DNA from: Deroplatys truncata | Taxonomy: Eukaryota > Arthropoda > Insecta > Mantodea > Mantidae | Reading direction: 5' to 3' | NCBI GenBank assembly: GCA_030765065.1 | Contig: CM060990.1 | Coordinates: forward strand, 279,647,341-279,711,340 | DNA length: 64,000 nucleotides | Shown here: positions 1-13,380 of the stretch, one piece after another | How the letters are laid out: each line of letters opens with the position of its first letter | How positions within the stretch are numbered: the stretch's first letter is position 1 | Program-made: the position numbers and the translations under genes | Notes under the pieces: generated by a model | Told to the model about the DNA's origin: nothing | Databases searched by the model: none | What the model saw: the letters and a program-made list of their open reading frames with translations, nothing else

Positions 1-532
1 TTTGTCATTGTAGATGTCGAATAATTTGCGAAGGCAGTAATTGATTTTCCTTATATTTTGAACAAAAAGTATTTTTATTGCTTTTTAAGGTTCTATTATA
101 ATGCAGGACATAGAGACGATTCCAACGACACCGAAAACGCCATAACGCTTTGTTTCTGCAGTTACTGCCTTTTTCCTTAGCACGGTGCTAGTAGCACTAG
201 TCTGCATTTTTAAACTTTTTGTCAGATGATTTCTTAAAAGTAGGCGTTCTTGAATCAGGTTCTTATGCTGATTCCAGAAATAACTTCCGTTTTTCTATCA
301 GGTCAGATTTTTACACAAACTAAGAAGTAATGTTTTGAGAATTTTACTAATGAGCGTAGAAAAGTATTCAAATACCATTTCACAAAAGGTAAGTTTTTAT
401 TCAAGCAACGTTTTAAGAATGCGCTCAAGAACCTCCCATAGCTTATTTCATGGCTACATTTTAACAAAACAAGAAGCCAAAGTGTTTCATTTAATTTTTT
501 CCGACTCTCTCTCTATTCTTTGACTTCCTTGC
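1..532. other. No recognisable feature
   Basis: AT-rich sequence. The only reading frames are short and show no motif that I recognise; I see nothing supportable here. Confidence 0.4.
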
Positions 533-1720
533 AGATCCTTGAAGATAACTGTTCCTCCTCAACATACAACAGTAGTCGGCCATCATAGTTTCATTCCATC
601 TCCCCTGGTACCTCCTCTACATTTCCTTAATATCTTGGTGAAAACGTTTATCCTGCTCTTCACTATTATGTCCCAGATTTTCTGGAAAGTAGTCGATATG
701 TGAATACAAAAAATGCACCTTTACACTCATGTTACAACCCATCTTCTTGAAATTTTCCAACATTGTTTTGACAATGGCCTTGTAATTAGGATCTTTGTTA
801 TTGTCTAAGAACTTTTCAGTAACTGTTCGGAAGGCGATCCATGTTTCTATTTCTCTCTCATTCATTGTCTTTTCAAAATCTTCATCCTTCATCAATTTGT
901 TTATTTGAGGACCAACAATATTTCCATTTGCACAGAAAACAAGGCATTTTTGTGAACCCAGCTTGTTGTCCTAATAGTATTCCAATAACTTTGAAATCAC
1001 CGCAGATACGCCAATTGTGTTCCTCGTATTGGATACTTTTTAAAAGTATCTTCATGTTTTCAACTGTCTCTTTCATTTGAACTGAATGTGCGACAGGAAT
1101 ACACATTCCTATTATGCAATAACACGCCTTTCAGGCTGATCTTTGATGAATCTATCAAAAGTCTCCACTGAGTAGCATCATGTTCAATGTCATAAAAGTG
1201 CATTAACTCTATGTTATTGCAGTAAACCAAGGACTCGATCTGTGAGAAAAAAGGAACTATCTCTTGTTCTTTGTGTCTGTACCATGAGTAATGTGTTCCT
1301 GGTTCCAGAAGATTCTCATTTTTAAGACGGGAGCCTAGTAACTCTGCAGATTCCTTAGGCAAATTCAAATCACGTACTAGATCATTTAGTTCACTCTTAG
1401 AGAACAGTTGTGGAGTCACATCGTATTCAAGCTGGTAGACATCATCAGAATCGTCTTCGGTAATTGCATGAGGTTCACTTTCAACACCATCTTTTTGCAA
1501 TTTCTTTAAACAGCTGTAGGAAGAGGAGCAGACAGATCTTCTCGGTGTGGAACTGGCCTGATGGCTGAAGGAATACTTGGATACGCAATGTGTTTCTTAT
1601 TTTTCGAATTGCACCCCTGAACATTAACCAAACAGAAATAACAGTCTTTAAGATGGTCTTTAGGCTTCCTCCACACCATGGGAATTGCAAATAGCATGCA
1701 ATTTCTTTCCTTTTGTCCAC
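533..1720 (-). pseudogene. Decayed TE-like ORF of a repeated arthropod family
   Basis: A broken protein reads leftwards in several frames: about 1720-1481, 1500-1060, 1106-882 and 895-533. The last segment is crossed by an in-frame TAG at 617-619, after which the frame stays open (RRYQGRWNETMMADY). Recognisable blocks are SELNDLVRDLNLP, SWYRHKEQEIVPFF, VHFLYSHIDYFPENLG and RFHQDIKEM, plus a possible Cys pair (DCYFC) near the start. I recall this as a widely repeated arthropod and cnidarian protein family of transposon character, but I cannot name its enzyme class and see no catalytic signature. Multiple frameshifts and the TAG mark it as dead. Confidence 0.55.
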
Positions 1721-2689
1721 AATCTTAACCTCTCAACACAATATCGGCAGACTGTCTTTGGAGCCCAGGCCTTGTCTTGGTCACCAAGTTTCATTTTAAA
1801 ACAAGTATGGTACATTTTTTCCCACAAATTCTGCTATATGTATCAGTTCTTTCCTGAAGCACTGTATAATTTCCACAAATGTAGCAGAAAACATTTGGAT
1901 TGTTCACACACTTGCGTGTAGACATAATGTATTTATAACTTCAATCACGATATAGCACTCTTAATGCAAGCCTCTGATATTAACAACAATGCCTAAATTA
2001 CAAATAACAACCAGCATATACAGGTGTAACAACCCGAGACTTACAAGTCTGTATTGAGAAATTTCCCTCCAAGAAGTGATAAATCATCATCTACTGACTC
2101 AACTCTATATTTTTTTAAGTGAAATTGTGAAAAAACTATACGTAACAGAAGAAAACTAAAAGCAGTTCTGAAATCAGCATAAAAAAGTGAGTCCGAATCA
2201 CTTAATAGTTTTCAGTCATCTGGTATCATGCCGACGAGTGTAATCTATACAGAGGTATAGGTGGATATATGAGTCAGTGCACGTCAAATCGAACGATTTT
2301 TAACTGTCCGTCGTGTATTTGATTGTTTTTAAACTTCTCTACAGGCTTTCTTATTACAAAAATGTGTGTGTGCATTTTAAAATACTGTTTAACAGTAGTA
2401 TTATAACTGTTACTAAGTAACGAATTTTCATAAATAGCACCCTCCTCGACATGTTTAAATACGGATAGTTAAAGTCATATTTATTTTAGAAGCTTTGAAA
2501 ATACCTCACTTGAATGCCCAAGAGAATAAGCCTCCTTTCTTTACTATACAAATCATTTTAAACCAAACATACCTAGTTTAAAAAACTGTTTTAAATTTAG
2601 ATTTTAAATTTCAAGAATGGTGTAAGTTATAAACGGAGGTGGACACCTCTCGCAATGCTACTTCCATAGATCTATCGTGGCTACCTCCT
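1721..2689. other. No recognisable feature
   Basis: AT-rich intergenic sequence. I see no long frame, repeat or tRNA-like fold that I can support. Confidence 0.4.
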
Positions 2690-3125
2690 CTTAGGATGAA
2701 GGATTGAAGCGAAGGAACCACAGGACACTACAGGCACAGAGGGGCGCGGAAGTCCTTAACAGGTCTAGGATTGAAGACCCCTTCCATGTTGGAGCTGCCT
2801 AGAGAGGTTGATGAACGAACCATCGACCATGCAGCTCTCCAGTGTCCTCGGGGAGTAATCCTTCCTTTGAGCAAGCATTAGCGTCATCTTTCGGCACCGT
2901 CGTATGTCAAGAAACCTCGAAGCACGACTGAAAGATGAGAGGAAACGGAATGAAAGGGAAATGATGGAAAGGAAATCGTGGTAGATAAGAAACCACTCCA
3001 GCAGTCTCCTAGCGATCAGGGAAAAATGCGAGAAACCCAAGGTCAATGTGGGCGGTCGACGGGAATGGAACCCGGGACCTCCGAATGCGAGTTTCACACG
3101 TTACCGGAGTCATCTGGCTCGTACA
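2690..3125 (-). repeat. Probable tRNA-derived SINE
   Basis: On the minus strand the right end has the layout of a tRNA-like head. An A-box-like TGACTCCGGTAACG (about 3112-3099) is followed by a B-box-like GGTCCCGGGTTCCATTCCC (3079-3061). A GC-richer body with no open frame of interest follows to about 2690. Box order and spacing fit an internal Pol III promoter of a SINE. I cannot name the family or fix the 3' end. Confidence 0.45.
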
Positions 3126-4560
3126 TTTAAGTATACTATCAACTATTTAAAAACAGAAAGATCACTTTTCTGGCTCCAAAATTTTTAATTACACCATGTC
3201 AAATATTACGATGGTATTATTTCTGGTTACTTGTAATTAAATTATTTACCTAGCCATGTATGCGGTGAACTTGACCTGGGGCTGGTGCCGCTGGTGGATA
3301 TCCGGAGAGCCATGCTGTCAAGTCGAGCTCGCATCCTTTGTACATAGTTGACAATGAATGGGAGGAACAATGCACAAAGCTTTCAATTTCGTTTGAAGGC
3401 ACGCTACTCTCTTGAAACAAGCTATAGTTCTAAATCACACCTAGCACAGTTCGTTTAAACGGGAAACTGTTTCTCCTTTACTTTGAAATGAATCCAGTTT
3501 CACTACAGCTCCAGACATTCATAACGGTGTGAAATAATGAACTTTCAACGTGCCTGTTATTGGTTTTCGGTTTTCATATCTTACCTTCAAAATACCTCTC
3601 TCTTGCTTGTGCTGACTAACAGTAATGGTGTTTGTAATATGTTTTGCGCCAAAGTAAATAATTTACGAGATATTGTGATGCGATATTTATCCGGCTGGAT
3701 ACTGGCTTTCGTTGCTAGATGTTTAGTAGTACCTCCAGTTGCATCACAAGGCCCCCTGTCATGTGAATGGCAAAGAAATGCCATTCGGCGTTAAACTCTA
3801 AAATCTTCGTCATGAAAACACGTGTTAAAAAAATTGTTTCTTTCTTGTGCTGAGGACTAGCGCAAACCGAAAAGTATTTGTTTTACTTCTTACCTCTTCT
3901 TTAGGCTGTTTGAATAGTCGTTGGAGTAGATGGACAACATTTGTATAATGTTTAGGCTTTCTGTTGTTGCAATACTTTTTTTTGTTTTAGGCTATTGTTT
4001 TCTTTAAAGTAAATTACAAATGGTTGGATTGTTGCCTGGTTGTTATTATAATGTACCGCTTAAACGAAATCTTGTATGACAAAGGCAGATGTTTCCGAAA
4101 AATCAAAAAATACAATGCATTCAATAGGTTTCAAATTTTCTTTCCATTCAGACAAAAACGCTGACTGTTATTGAGTTATAAAGGTATAAGAAAAGGTCTG
4201 ACAATTTTGCTGACAATTTTTCCAGAAATTCTGCAACTGGTGATTATGTTATTTCTAAATTTGTGCAAACTACGGTAACCCGCTGCTTGTAAGTCACCTG
4301 AAGTATAGTTTTTTCCTCTAAAATGTCCTTAATATTATTGGCCAAACTTTCAGTCCCTGGGCAGTTAACACATTTACTTAAATAGCAATCTATTTGTTGA
4401 TAGGGGCTACAAATTATTTGTATTAATGATTTATTGATCGATCGGAGTATTATGTGCGTATTGCAGACCGTTGTTAATCTACAATCACCAAAATAACACT
4501 GAAATGAGTTAAACCCGATTGGATTTCTTATTACCACTAATTAGTTCGCATTATAACACT
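3126..4560. other. No recognisable feature
   Basis: Short overlapping frames on both strands at 3537-3794 mirror each other and look like chance. Nothing else stands out. Confidence 0.35.
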
Positions 4561-4569
4561 TCTTGTTTT

Positions 4570-7500
4570 AAGAGTTAGTCTAACGGTAGACGACACCTGA
4601 TGCGAACTGGAAAGCTGGAGTTTTTGCCAAGAGAGTAGTTAACACTCCAGGAACGTTCGTTAGGTTGCTGTAGAGTTGTTCTGCTTGTGAGGAAATTGAT
4701 GTTGGGTGGTATTGATTCCAGTTTCTCTATGTAGTTGGCTATTTCTAACAAACTACGGAGCGTTGGTTGAGATACGTAGAATCTTGTTTTGGATTGCTTG
4801 GATTGGTTTGATTTTAGAAGCATTGGATCCTCCCCAAACCGGACAGGCACACAGTGGTCTTAATAGAGTGATATAGAGTAGTACGGAGTTTTTCTTTAAT
4901 TTGAATTAGTATCCTTTGTTGAGAAGTTGACATAGCCTTACCAGTCTCGTTTGAGCTAGTGAAGTTTGTTATTTATGTGTATTTTCCGTGTGCGTTGACA
5001 GTCCAGGCGTGCACCGAGATACTTCACTGTTTCTCTTTCAGATTTCGAGGTTATAGGTTTTGCTGAAAGTGTTATTAATGGGGGATGGTCCGGTCTGCAT
5101 ACTGTCAAGATCACTGCTTCACATTTTTTATGTTTGAGCAAAATGCGCCACTTGTCATGCTATGGTATGATTACGTTTATGGTCATTTGAAGATGATTTC
5201 TGGCGGTATGAATACTACAATGGGTAGCATAAATAACAGTGCCATCGGTATACTTAGAAATCTGAACTGTAAGCGTTGTTTACATGTCATAGGTGAACAA
5301 ATTAAAAACGGACCCAGGATAGAGCTGTGGGGAACGCCTGCGTTACAGGTCTGTAGAAGCGTGACTGCTGCCTATGCGAACTGAAAAGTGCGGTGTGACA
5401 GAAAAGGGGGAATTATCTTGTAGAGGTAGTCTGGTGTGGCAATTGCAAGTAATTTGTATAGAACATCCTGATACCTAACTCTGTCGAATGGTTGAGTGAT
5501 GCCAAGGAATGCGACAGTGGTGTGTTCTTTCTTTTCAAAACTTTGTGACACTTGCTCTGTATGCTCAGAATTGGTTGATTGCTTGAATGTTTTTCACGAA
5601 AACCAAATTGAAATCGAGGTAACACTAAGGCTTGGTCTAGAAACCTTCCTAGACGTTTCAATATACTTTTCTCAAACACTTTGGACAGAGGTTGTAGCAT
5701 ACTTATGGGGCGATGATTTGTAGGATTTGACGGGGAATTTCTAGGCTTGTGCATAACAATAATTATTGCATTTTTTCAAGTTCTGGAGAAATAGCCCATT
5801 CGCATAAAACTATTGAATAGCTAATCTAGAGTGACAAGTTCTTTGCTGGTAAAATTTTTTGACGCAAAATTTGGAATAAGGTCATGTCCAGGTGATTTCC
5901 TTATGGCATTTGTTGAATTATGAAAAACATTTCTTTAAGTGAATTGAAGTCGGTGGTTAGCGGAACTTTAGCGTAAGAACCAGAAAAATGTTCAATTTAA
6001 TGGTTAAATTCTTCATTGGTCACTGAATTTGGGCTAAACGTAGTTTGTATTGTACTTGAGAATGGCTCGCTTTTCTCACAGTCGGAGATGTAGTGTTTCC
6101 ATCTTGTTCTAAGGGCGGAATAATCGTTGGTTGTTTTAGTACTCCTTTGGTTTCTTTATATAAGGACGAGTTTCCGGTGCGATATTGGAAACATGCCATT
6201 GGTAAGTCGAATGCCGATTACCATGCATTCGTTTCTTTACTTCTCTTGTAAGTTGGTTCAAGCGATTAAGTTGCCAGATTTTCCTGTGCTTTTACCAAAG
6301 CCGAGGGGCTTTGGGTTTTTCTTTTAGGAGATTTCTGATGCTTGAGGGCAAAATTTCGTCATAGGGTTTTTCTGTATTGTTGCGGTTTTGCTGGAGCTGT
6401 GGCTCCGTCTATAGCGGAAGTTGTGGTATTTGTGAAGTCAGGAATTGCTGCATTTTTGTCACTGGAAGTTTTAGAATGAGTGAAGATCTCAAGTCGTCTC
6501 CTAATATGTGCTGGAAAATTTCCCAGCTTATGAAACCTTTGTTGAGTCTCCTAGTGGGTTCCGGTCGTAGAATCGGATTGTCATAGAATTAGATCAAGAC
6601 TGGACAGTGATCAAAGTCCATTTCAGGTGGAACAGCCATGGTGGAAGAGTCTGGTATATTTTTGTAGAGTGCGATGTTTGGTACACCTGCTGTTACATTT
6701 TGTTTCTATGGAAGGTAGATTTCTACGGGACTTCGATGTTAATTGCGTTGTGTTCAGCTGCGGCTAATAGACATCTTCCATTTGGCGTTGTCACGTGGCA
6801 TCCCCATGTTTGATGCTTGCTATTTAAATCTCCCGCAAGGTATTACGTCAGAGAACAAAGTATTAAAGTCCTGGTCATCTAGGTTTAGTGCTGGTGGTTT
6901 GTATGCTGCCGTTATTGTAGTTTTAGAGGAATTACACGTGAGTATTTGAACTACAAAGTCTCCAAGGCTAATTAATTAAGATAATAAGAGTCAGTGTGAT
7001 GTATATATTTACGAATGTTGATGGCCACTCCACCTGAGGTGACTGGAGCGTTACGATCGGATCTATGCACTGCATAGCCAATATAGAAGACTGTTCTTGG
7101 TGTACTAAATGAGTCTCAATGATGCAGGCTTCTGTAACATTGTATCTGGAGATGAATTCCAGTAACATATTTAGCTTGGCTTTGATTCCGTTAGTGTTCT
7201 AATGTAGTTTTGTTGGGAGAACCTTTTTATATGATTTTAGGGGCCATTTGCAAACAAGCTTGTAAAACGTTGTACTAAAAAGGGTTTTATTGGTGGCAGG
7301 AATTGTGTTAGAGAATTAACGACTAGTTTCAGTACATTTTTAATACCAGCGGAGGAAGAAGAGGTAGGAGAAGAATTCTGTGTTGATAGCAGCTGAGCTC
7401 AATGAGTATGAATTTTGCCTTTACGAGGAGCGGGACGTGGCCCTCGCAATATTTCAGGGGTGTAAGAGGGGGATCTTGGTGTCAGCATAGAAAAATTTTC

Positions 7501-8010
7501 GTATTTAGGTTTGGAGGTGTTTGTGTTATTACAGGCTAAGCCGCCTTTGCTTCAGATTTCATTTTCGATTCCGGATAATAATGACAACCTTTGAAGTTTG
7601 CCGGATGAACTTCTCCGCAATTCGCGCAGGTAGACTCTGTGTCTTTGTCTTTTGTGCATGCAGAAAAATGGATTGAGGGACATTTCACACATCGAGATGT
7701 GAGTGGACAAAAGTTTTTACTATGCCCGTAGTATTGGCACTGAGTGCATTGTGGGACTTATGGGTTTCTTTCAAAACTCGACTTTAATTATAGCATGGTG
7801 AATGTATTTGATTTTGAAGAAGCCTGTTCGTGTTTTCTAATTCCTCGGGACACAGTGATATAGATTCTCGATCTTCATTTAAAAAGTGTTTTCCTACTGG
7901 TAAGTTCAGAGAGGTTAGTTCTGAAGCAAAGTTGTCGTCTGTAAGAGAGTAGGGGGCGTTTCTTAAAATAACTGCAAAAACAATCCTTATAGTTGCAGAG
8001 AACAATGCCT
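4570..8010 (-). pseudogene. Jockey/CR1-like non-LTR retrotransposon, decayed
   Basis: The element reads right to left. The gag-like part is at about 8010-7584 and ends in three CCHC-type knuckles (7751-7584: CTQCQYYGHSKNFC, CVKCPSIHFSAC, CANCGEVHPANFKGC). An apurinic-type endonuclease start lies at about 7240-6968 (NGIKAKLNMLLEF, then EACIIETHL). Reverse transcriptase fragments are at 5754-5413 (NHRPISMLQPLSKVFEKSIL, then FQFGFREKHSS) and 5141-4956 (SERETVKYLGARLD). A C-terminal tail is at 4850-4575. Domain order gag-EN-RT matches Jockey/CR1-type elements. Every domain is interrupted by frameshifts, so it cannot move. The clade assignment is by motif only. Confidence 0.75.
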
Positions 8011-8019
8011 GAATCTGCA

Positions 8020-9190
8020 GTAAGACAGGAAATACTCATTCCATCAAGCATCAGTTTCACATTGTCATGATGAGCGCAAACTCAAACAGAATGTACACCT
8101 GAAGGTCTATACTGCCTAGGTCTCAGTTGAAGTTTTGAGAAAGATATTTTGATATCAGAATGTTTATCTTTAAAACTACGGAAGGTTTCTTTCAGATTGC
8201 ACAAAACCCACCTCTTCTGTTTTTTATTTTGCTGTCCTCCTTCCTTAACGGCAACATAATTCTTTTTCCCACCATAACCCTGGTTATTGCCAACAATCTA
8301 AAACTAATACTTTTTCTACCACGAAATATTCTAACGGTTTCCCAGATTTGGTTTCAGGAGTCGGAAAAATGCATCACTGTAAAGCTAATGTTTTTGTTTT
8401 CTTTATAATATAATTCGAAACATTATTGCCAAAATTTTCCTTAGTTTGGGTGTAAGACTAGCTTTCGGAAATGATCTAAATGTAAATTGTTATGTTCCAA
8501 CAATTGTACTACGTAATCTACCAGTTTCTGAACTATTGCTGAAACTGTTTTTCTTCTGGTATCGATTAACCTTAAGTTTTTCTGTTAGTTTTTTTTTGTA
8601 TTTTCTGGAATGCACATCTTTTAGACAACTTTCTTTTATTTAGGGTGGTTAGCCTAAGATTAACACTAAACTAATAACAAGATTTTAAATACCTACACTT
8701 TCCTCATTCGCGTCCCTACTCTGATCTGAAGGCGAGTTATCGTTTTCTGAGCTACATTTATTTATTTGACGTACCGGAATATCATAGGTATTGGTCCAGC
8801 AACACTAGATTCACAAACGTCACTCCTGTTTTCACTAGTAGGATCTGGAATTTGAAAAATGTTTATACGACATGAGGCACAAACTCTTAATTGTGGGGAC
8901 AGTTCTATATTCTCCATGTTCAGATTTAGAAGTATTTTACGAGTCACTGGTAGGAAATTTTTTTCCTCTTGAACATGTGTTTGCTAATTTTGAAGCGGTT
9001 AAAGCAACGGTCATACGGTTTTGTAGCAGTACGGTACTGCTCATATTAAATGTTAAACAAAAATAAAGAACTACATTTAACAGATTAAACTCACAAATGG
9101 CACAGTGGTCTTTCTTCCCACAAACTAAATATTCTGGACTTGTTCTCTGTGGAAGAAAATGTCTAATCGGGTTTTTCATCATAAGGGTTT
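8020..9190 (-). pseudogene. Decayed repeat-family ORF, unassigned
   Basis: Reading leftwards, pieces of one protein can be followed: LRVCASCRINIFQIPD near 8880, GKKNYVAVKEGG near 8260, VLCNLKETFRSFKDKHSDIK near 8190, and NVKLMLDGM near 8050. The order and style resemble a multi-copy arthropod TE-like protein that I recall only vaguely; no catalytic residues can be pointed out. Several stops and frameshifts break it. It may equally be a patchwork of unrelated fragments. Confidence 0.3.
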
Positions 9191-9263
9191 GTTTCTATTT
9201 TAAACTCCCCCTCCATTCTCCTCTTACACTAAAGGCGGAAGCCGCTGCGCTGTCTTATCATGA

Positions 9264-9669
9264 GGAGGTTTCCTGCTGAGAAAACATTTTGAACGAATGG
9301 CTTCCTGAAACTTTGCATACGTGTACACCAATAAACGAGAATACGTGTGCATTTAAAGGTATTTTAAGGTGATCAATATGTAACACAAAATCGAATTATA
9401 AAAGTTCAAATTTCTGTGATAATTAACTAAACGTTTGAATGAAATTCAATCTAGTATATGTTTAAAGGAGGTTTCCTGCTCAGAAAACATGTTGAACGAA
9501 TGGCTTCCTGAAACTTTGCATACATGTACAACAATAAACGAGAATACGTGTGCATTTCAAGGTATTTTAAAGTGATCAATATGTAACACAAAATCGAATT
9601 ATAAAGGTGCAAATTTCTGTGATAATTAACTAAACTTTTGAATCAAATTCAATCTAGTATATGTTTAAA
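9264..9669. repeat. Tandem direct duplication, 203-bp unit
   Basis: Copy 1 (9264-9466) and copy 2 (9467-9669) both begin GGAGGTTTCCTGCT and end TAGTATATGTTTAAA. They differ by a small number of substitutions. There is no open frame common to both. Confidence 0.85.
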
Positions 9670-9938
9670 GAGATTCCTATATGTATAAAATGAATCCTAT
9701 ATGGAATCTGTATGAGAATTTTAACGGAAGATATAAACGATTACGTTTGGGGTCGCACCCACTCTTTGAAAGATGTTTACTTTGACTGAATAAAAAAAAT
9801 ATGGGGAAATATTGAAGTTAGGTACCAACAAAAAAATTGCGTGCCTTCTATATCAAAGCTTCAAACACATACAAAAATTTCGAAGACACTTAATGACTTG
9901 GTTTTTCGTGAGTGTTGGACATGACATTAAATGCTCCA

Positions 9939-9972
<34 letters not shown>

Positions 9973-9980
9973 CATATATA
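9939..9980. repeat. TA-rich microsatellite
   Basis: Alternating TA dinucleotides with a few C interruptions, directly abutting the left end of a TIR element. Confidence 0.9.
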
Positions 9981-10471
9981 TAGGGTTATTCAAAAAGAAG
10001 AAAGAGGTTTTAAATATTCATTTTAATGAATGACAATAGATAGCGACACATAGACATGTTGAATACGGGAAGGTTAAAAGTTTTAAGCACCACCTATTAG
10101 TTCCATTCAGTGCCTACTGCGGCCCTGTATTTATTTACGAGAAAATAGCGACGCCCAGGAAAATTCGTTTTGGGTGCAGCATTACGAAAAGAGTGAATCC
10201 ATTGCAGCGCGCATTTCGTTGTAAGTTCAACAACGAGCCGCCTCGTCATAAAAAAATTAGAGTTTATACAATAGATTCGTAGAAGATGGTTGCGTATGCA
10301 AACAGAAAAGCAATGGTCGTCCTCGCATAACAAATGGTGCTCATTTTAATCACATAAAATACAATTTTGAACTCTTCTCTATTCAGTGACGTATAGTATG
10401 TGTCGCCATCTATTGTCGTTCATTACAAATAAATATTTGAAGTCTGTTCCTTCTTTTTGAATAACCCTGTA
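9981..10471. mobile_element. Non-autonomous TIR transposon, TA-flanked
   Basis: The two ends are inverted copies of each other for roughly 70 bp. The left end starts AGGGTTATTCAAAAAGAAG and the right end, reversed, gives CAGGGTTATTCAAAAAGAAG; both continue to a shared segment around GACAATAGATRGCGACACATA. TA-rich flanks fit a TA target. The short minus-strand frame inside (10333-10097) has no clear transposase motif, so the element is probably a deletion derivative of a Tc1/mariner-type transposon. Confidence 0.65.
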
Positions 10472-11595
10472 TATATAATTAATATATAAATATATATAAT
10501 TTTTCATTCATTTTAGTATTTAATTGTCATCTTTCATCGTGCGATTCAAAGTCTGAATTCAGAATATGACGTGCAACAGTCACAGGAATTCGTTTACATT
10601 TACCATCTCGTAATGAGATTATAGTGTATGGAAGTAATAATTCTTTAATGCCAATCAGAATAAATTACTGAGTAGCTGTGGCTTCAATTTAGATAAACAA
10701 GTTAATACACTTTACCATGAGATGAGGTACTAGCCACCTGTTAATTATTTTTCAAAAGTGATACATACCGCTTAGAACTTCTAAGAGATACGAATAGTTT
10801 CTATTCTTCATGTTTCAAAATATACTGTTACTTAAGATCTGGAAAAAAATTATACATTCAGTTGCGAATATTTCGAATATGGCTAGTTGAATAAAAATTA
10901 GGTTTACTTATCTCTTATGGTTTTCTGGATATACGAAACATACCGAGATTGAAAGCCACTTAACACTATAGAATGGAAACTTGGGACACACAGTATAAAC
11001 TTCAATTACATCACAAGCCGTTGTCATGAGGTGTTCTCCCTATCTAAGCCTTTCTTGTTTGAAGGTGGAAAATAATTTAAAATAGATTTTTAATATGACA
11101 AGCTTTGTAATCGACCTATATTTTTATAACTTCGGACATTCGGTATCCCTTGTTTGCCTCGTAAGAAAAACTCTCAGTTATAGTTGATGTCACTTTAGTT
11201 AAAGGACACCTCATCCCCTGGTTTATCCTTCAGTATCAGACTTTTGTGTATTGCCGTCATGAATAGTCATATGTTATGCTTTTCGATGAATATGACTTGA
11301 GGTTCCAAAAACCCACATACGTACATACATAACATGAAACTCATTTTATTTATTCAGTGCAAAAGCTAATTAAGCATTAAAACGGTAGTAATATCAAGAA
11401 TAATAAAAATGAAGGTATAATTTAAATTGGTGAGGTTGTTAAGCAGTGAATACTTTGAACATTTCAAAAATAAAGGCCTTAATTTCAGGTATGAATTCCC
11501 CATATGTAGACCACACAATTAGTTAATTACAGCATTAGGACCGAAAATGCTTGGGTTTCGAGTTATGGCCTCCTAAACTGCGATATTCATATGAG
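10472..11595. other. No recognisable feature
   Basis: AT-rich sequence after the TIR element, with no supportable frame or repeat. Confidence 0.35.
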
Positions 11596-12360
11596 TTTTA
11601 TTTTCTTCCGGCAGGTAGTCGCTGTTACAGAAGATGCTGAAAATGCCCACCTCCTGCTTCAATACATATCTCATATCGATGTCTCTTGGCCCTGTGAACA
11701 CGCTCGAAAAGTCCAGGAGCAAGGAGTATTTGCTCACATCCTGTCACAATTCGATTCCGAAGGATTTCCGTGTCAGGCAACGGAGGCGAATACACCAATG
11801 ATTTTAAATGGCCCAATAACTATAAATCGATAGGGTTCAAATCAGGAGGGGATGGAGGCCACGCCAGTGCCCATCTCTACGTATCCATCGATCTGGAAAC
11901 CTTCGGACAAATTCCCGGCGAGCCCTATGACTGAAGTCTGCAGGAGCACCATGATACATGAAGTGAGATTGTTGTCGAACGATCAGTGGAGTGTCTTAAA
12001 AAACTTAAGGAATTATGTTTTTGAGAACGTTTGTGTACAGCGGCTCCGTAAGTCAGTGTGAAAGTACATGGTGCCCAACTAACAGATCACCAACAATATC
12101 GGCCCACATTTTAAGGTAGAACCGCTGTTGGTGATTAGATGGTTATTATTGTATGTGTGTTTTTATGTGCCCATAAATGCTGATTGTGCACATTTGTAAT
12201 ACCATCTTGTGTGAGCTGTGCTTCATCTGTAAATAATACTAAACCAGGAAAGTTCGGATTTGTACCACACTGCTGCAAGAACCACCGGCAGAACTCAACT
12301 CGTGTAGGGTAATCTGCTTGTGACGGACCTGTACCGTTGCAAATGATAAGTATACAACTG
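11596..12360 (-). pseudogene. Mariner-family transposase, 3' part, decayed
   Basis: Reading leftwards: a first-Asp block LFTDEAQLTQDGITNVHNQ (about 12245-12190), then YHGAPADFSHRARREF, where the usual DGAPxH block has lost its Asp (His instead), then FPDRWI, and a C-terminal IEAGGGHFQHLL ending at 11625. Frameshifts separate the blocks. The end beyond the stop (TACAGAAGATGCTGAAAAT on the plus strand) is shared with the element at 39.6-40.1 kb, so it is probably the terminal inverted repeat of the same mariner family. The helix-turn-helix N-terminus is not present here. Confidence 0.7.
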
Positions 12361-12419
12361 TTATTCTCGCAACAGTTTCCAGACTGTTAGAAAACATCAA
12401 TGTGGTAGCAGTGGGTTTT

Positions 12420-13380
12420 TAAACTCATTATGGAAGTGAAGAAAACAACCGAAAAATAATATAAACTTAATAGAAGAAGAAATAAGACAAGATGGAAACA
12501 TAGCTTCTGGATGTTATAGGCGTTAGAGAGGAAGAGGGAAGAAAAAATAAAGAGCAAGAGAATGAATACATTGTGAAATTTGGTGAAGAACACCAAACAA
12601 AATTATACACAACCAGTGATATAGCTAATGGACAAGAAATTATAAATGAAGGCTTATGGACAGCGACCGTACCGAACATTCAGCAAATATATGATGATTT
12701 CGATATTAAATTGCAGATCAGACATTAGTTACCTTGAGACATCTTATTCGCAAGTTACATCTCAATGGTGAAATGATTATATTTCCTGTGACTGATGCTG
12801 TTTATAGATTAGAATTATAAACCGGAATAGTACTACAGAACCAGAAAAATTCTTAAAACTAATAGAAACAGTTTCCAATAGAGTAAATGACGTCAATAAC
12901 TTAGATGAAATTTACAAACAATTTGTTTTACGTTATGGTAGAATAGTCTTTGATATAAACCAATTTGGCCAAATTGTTACACACTAATTCGTTATGATGG
13001 TGCATGTTGATCGAAAGGTACTACCTCAGCAGTAAAAACTCAGACATTTAGTTAGAAAACTTCAAACGTTCTTTTTAATAACAAACAACAAACTCAAAAA
13101 CCAAACGAACAAACTGTCATTATAAGTTACAACAAACAGGAAAATAGAATTGGCACATTTATTAAACATTTGGGCAGCAATATTGAGCACGAAAGGAGAC
13201 AAATGTTTAAACAAAAATCCTATACGGTCACGAAACAATACTAACAATCCGCATTTAATTCGCGAAAATAAAATGTTTAAAGAGTTGATAAAACAAGAAT
13301 TTGGACTGGTAACAAGCATTATGCATATGCGCAGTCAGTAATTAAGGCAAAATGGGCGATTACGAAAATTATAGTAATTA
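12420..13380 (+). pseudogene. R1-clade retrotransposon, probable 5' (gag-like) part
   Basis: This lies directly upstream of the endonuclease and in the same orientation. Charged, broken frames read through it (for instance TSDIANGQEIINEGLW near 12625) but I see no zinc knuckle. Assignment rests on position and orientation only. Confidence 0.35.
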
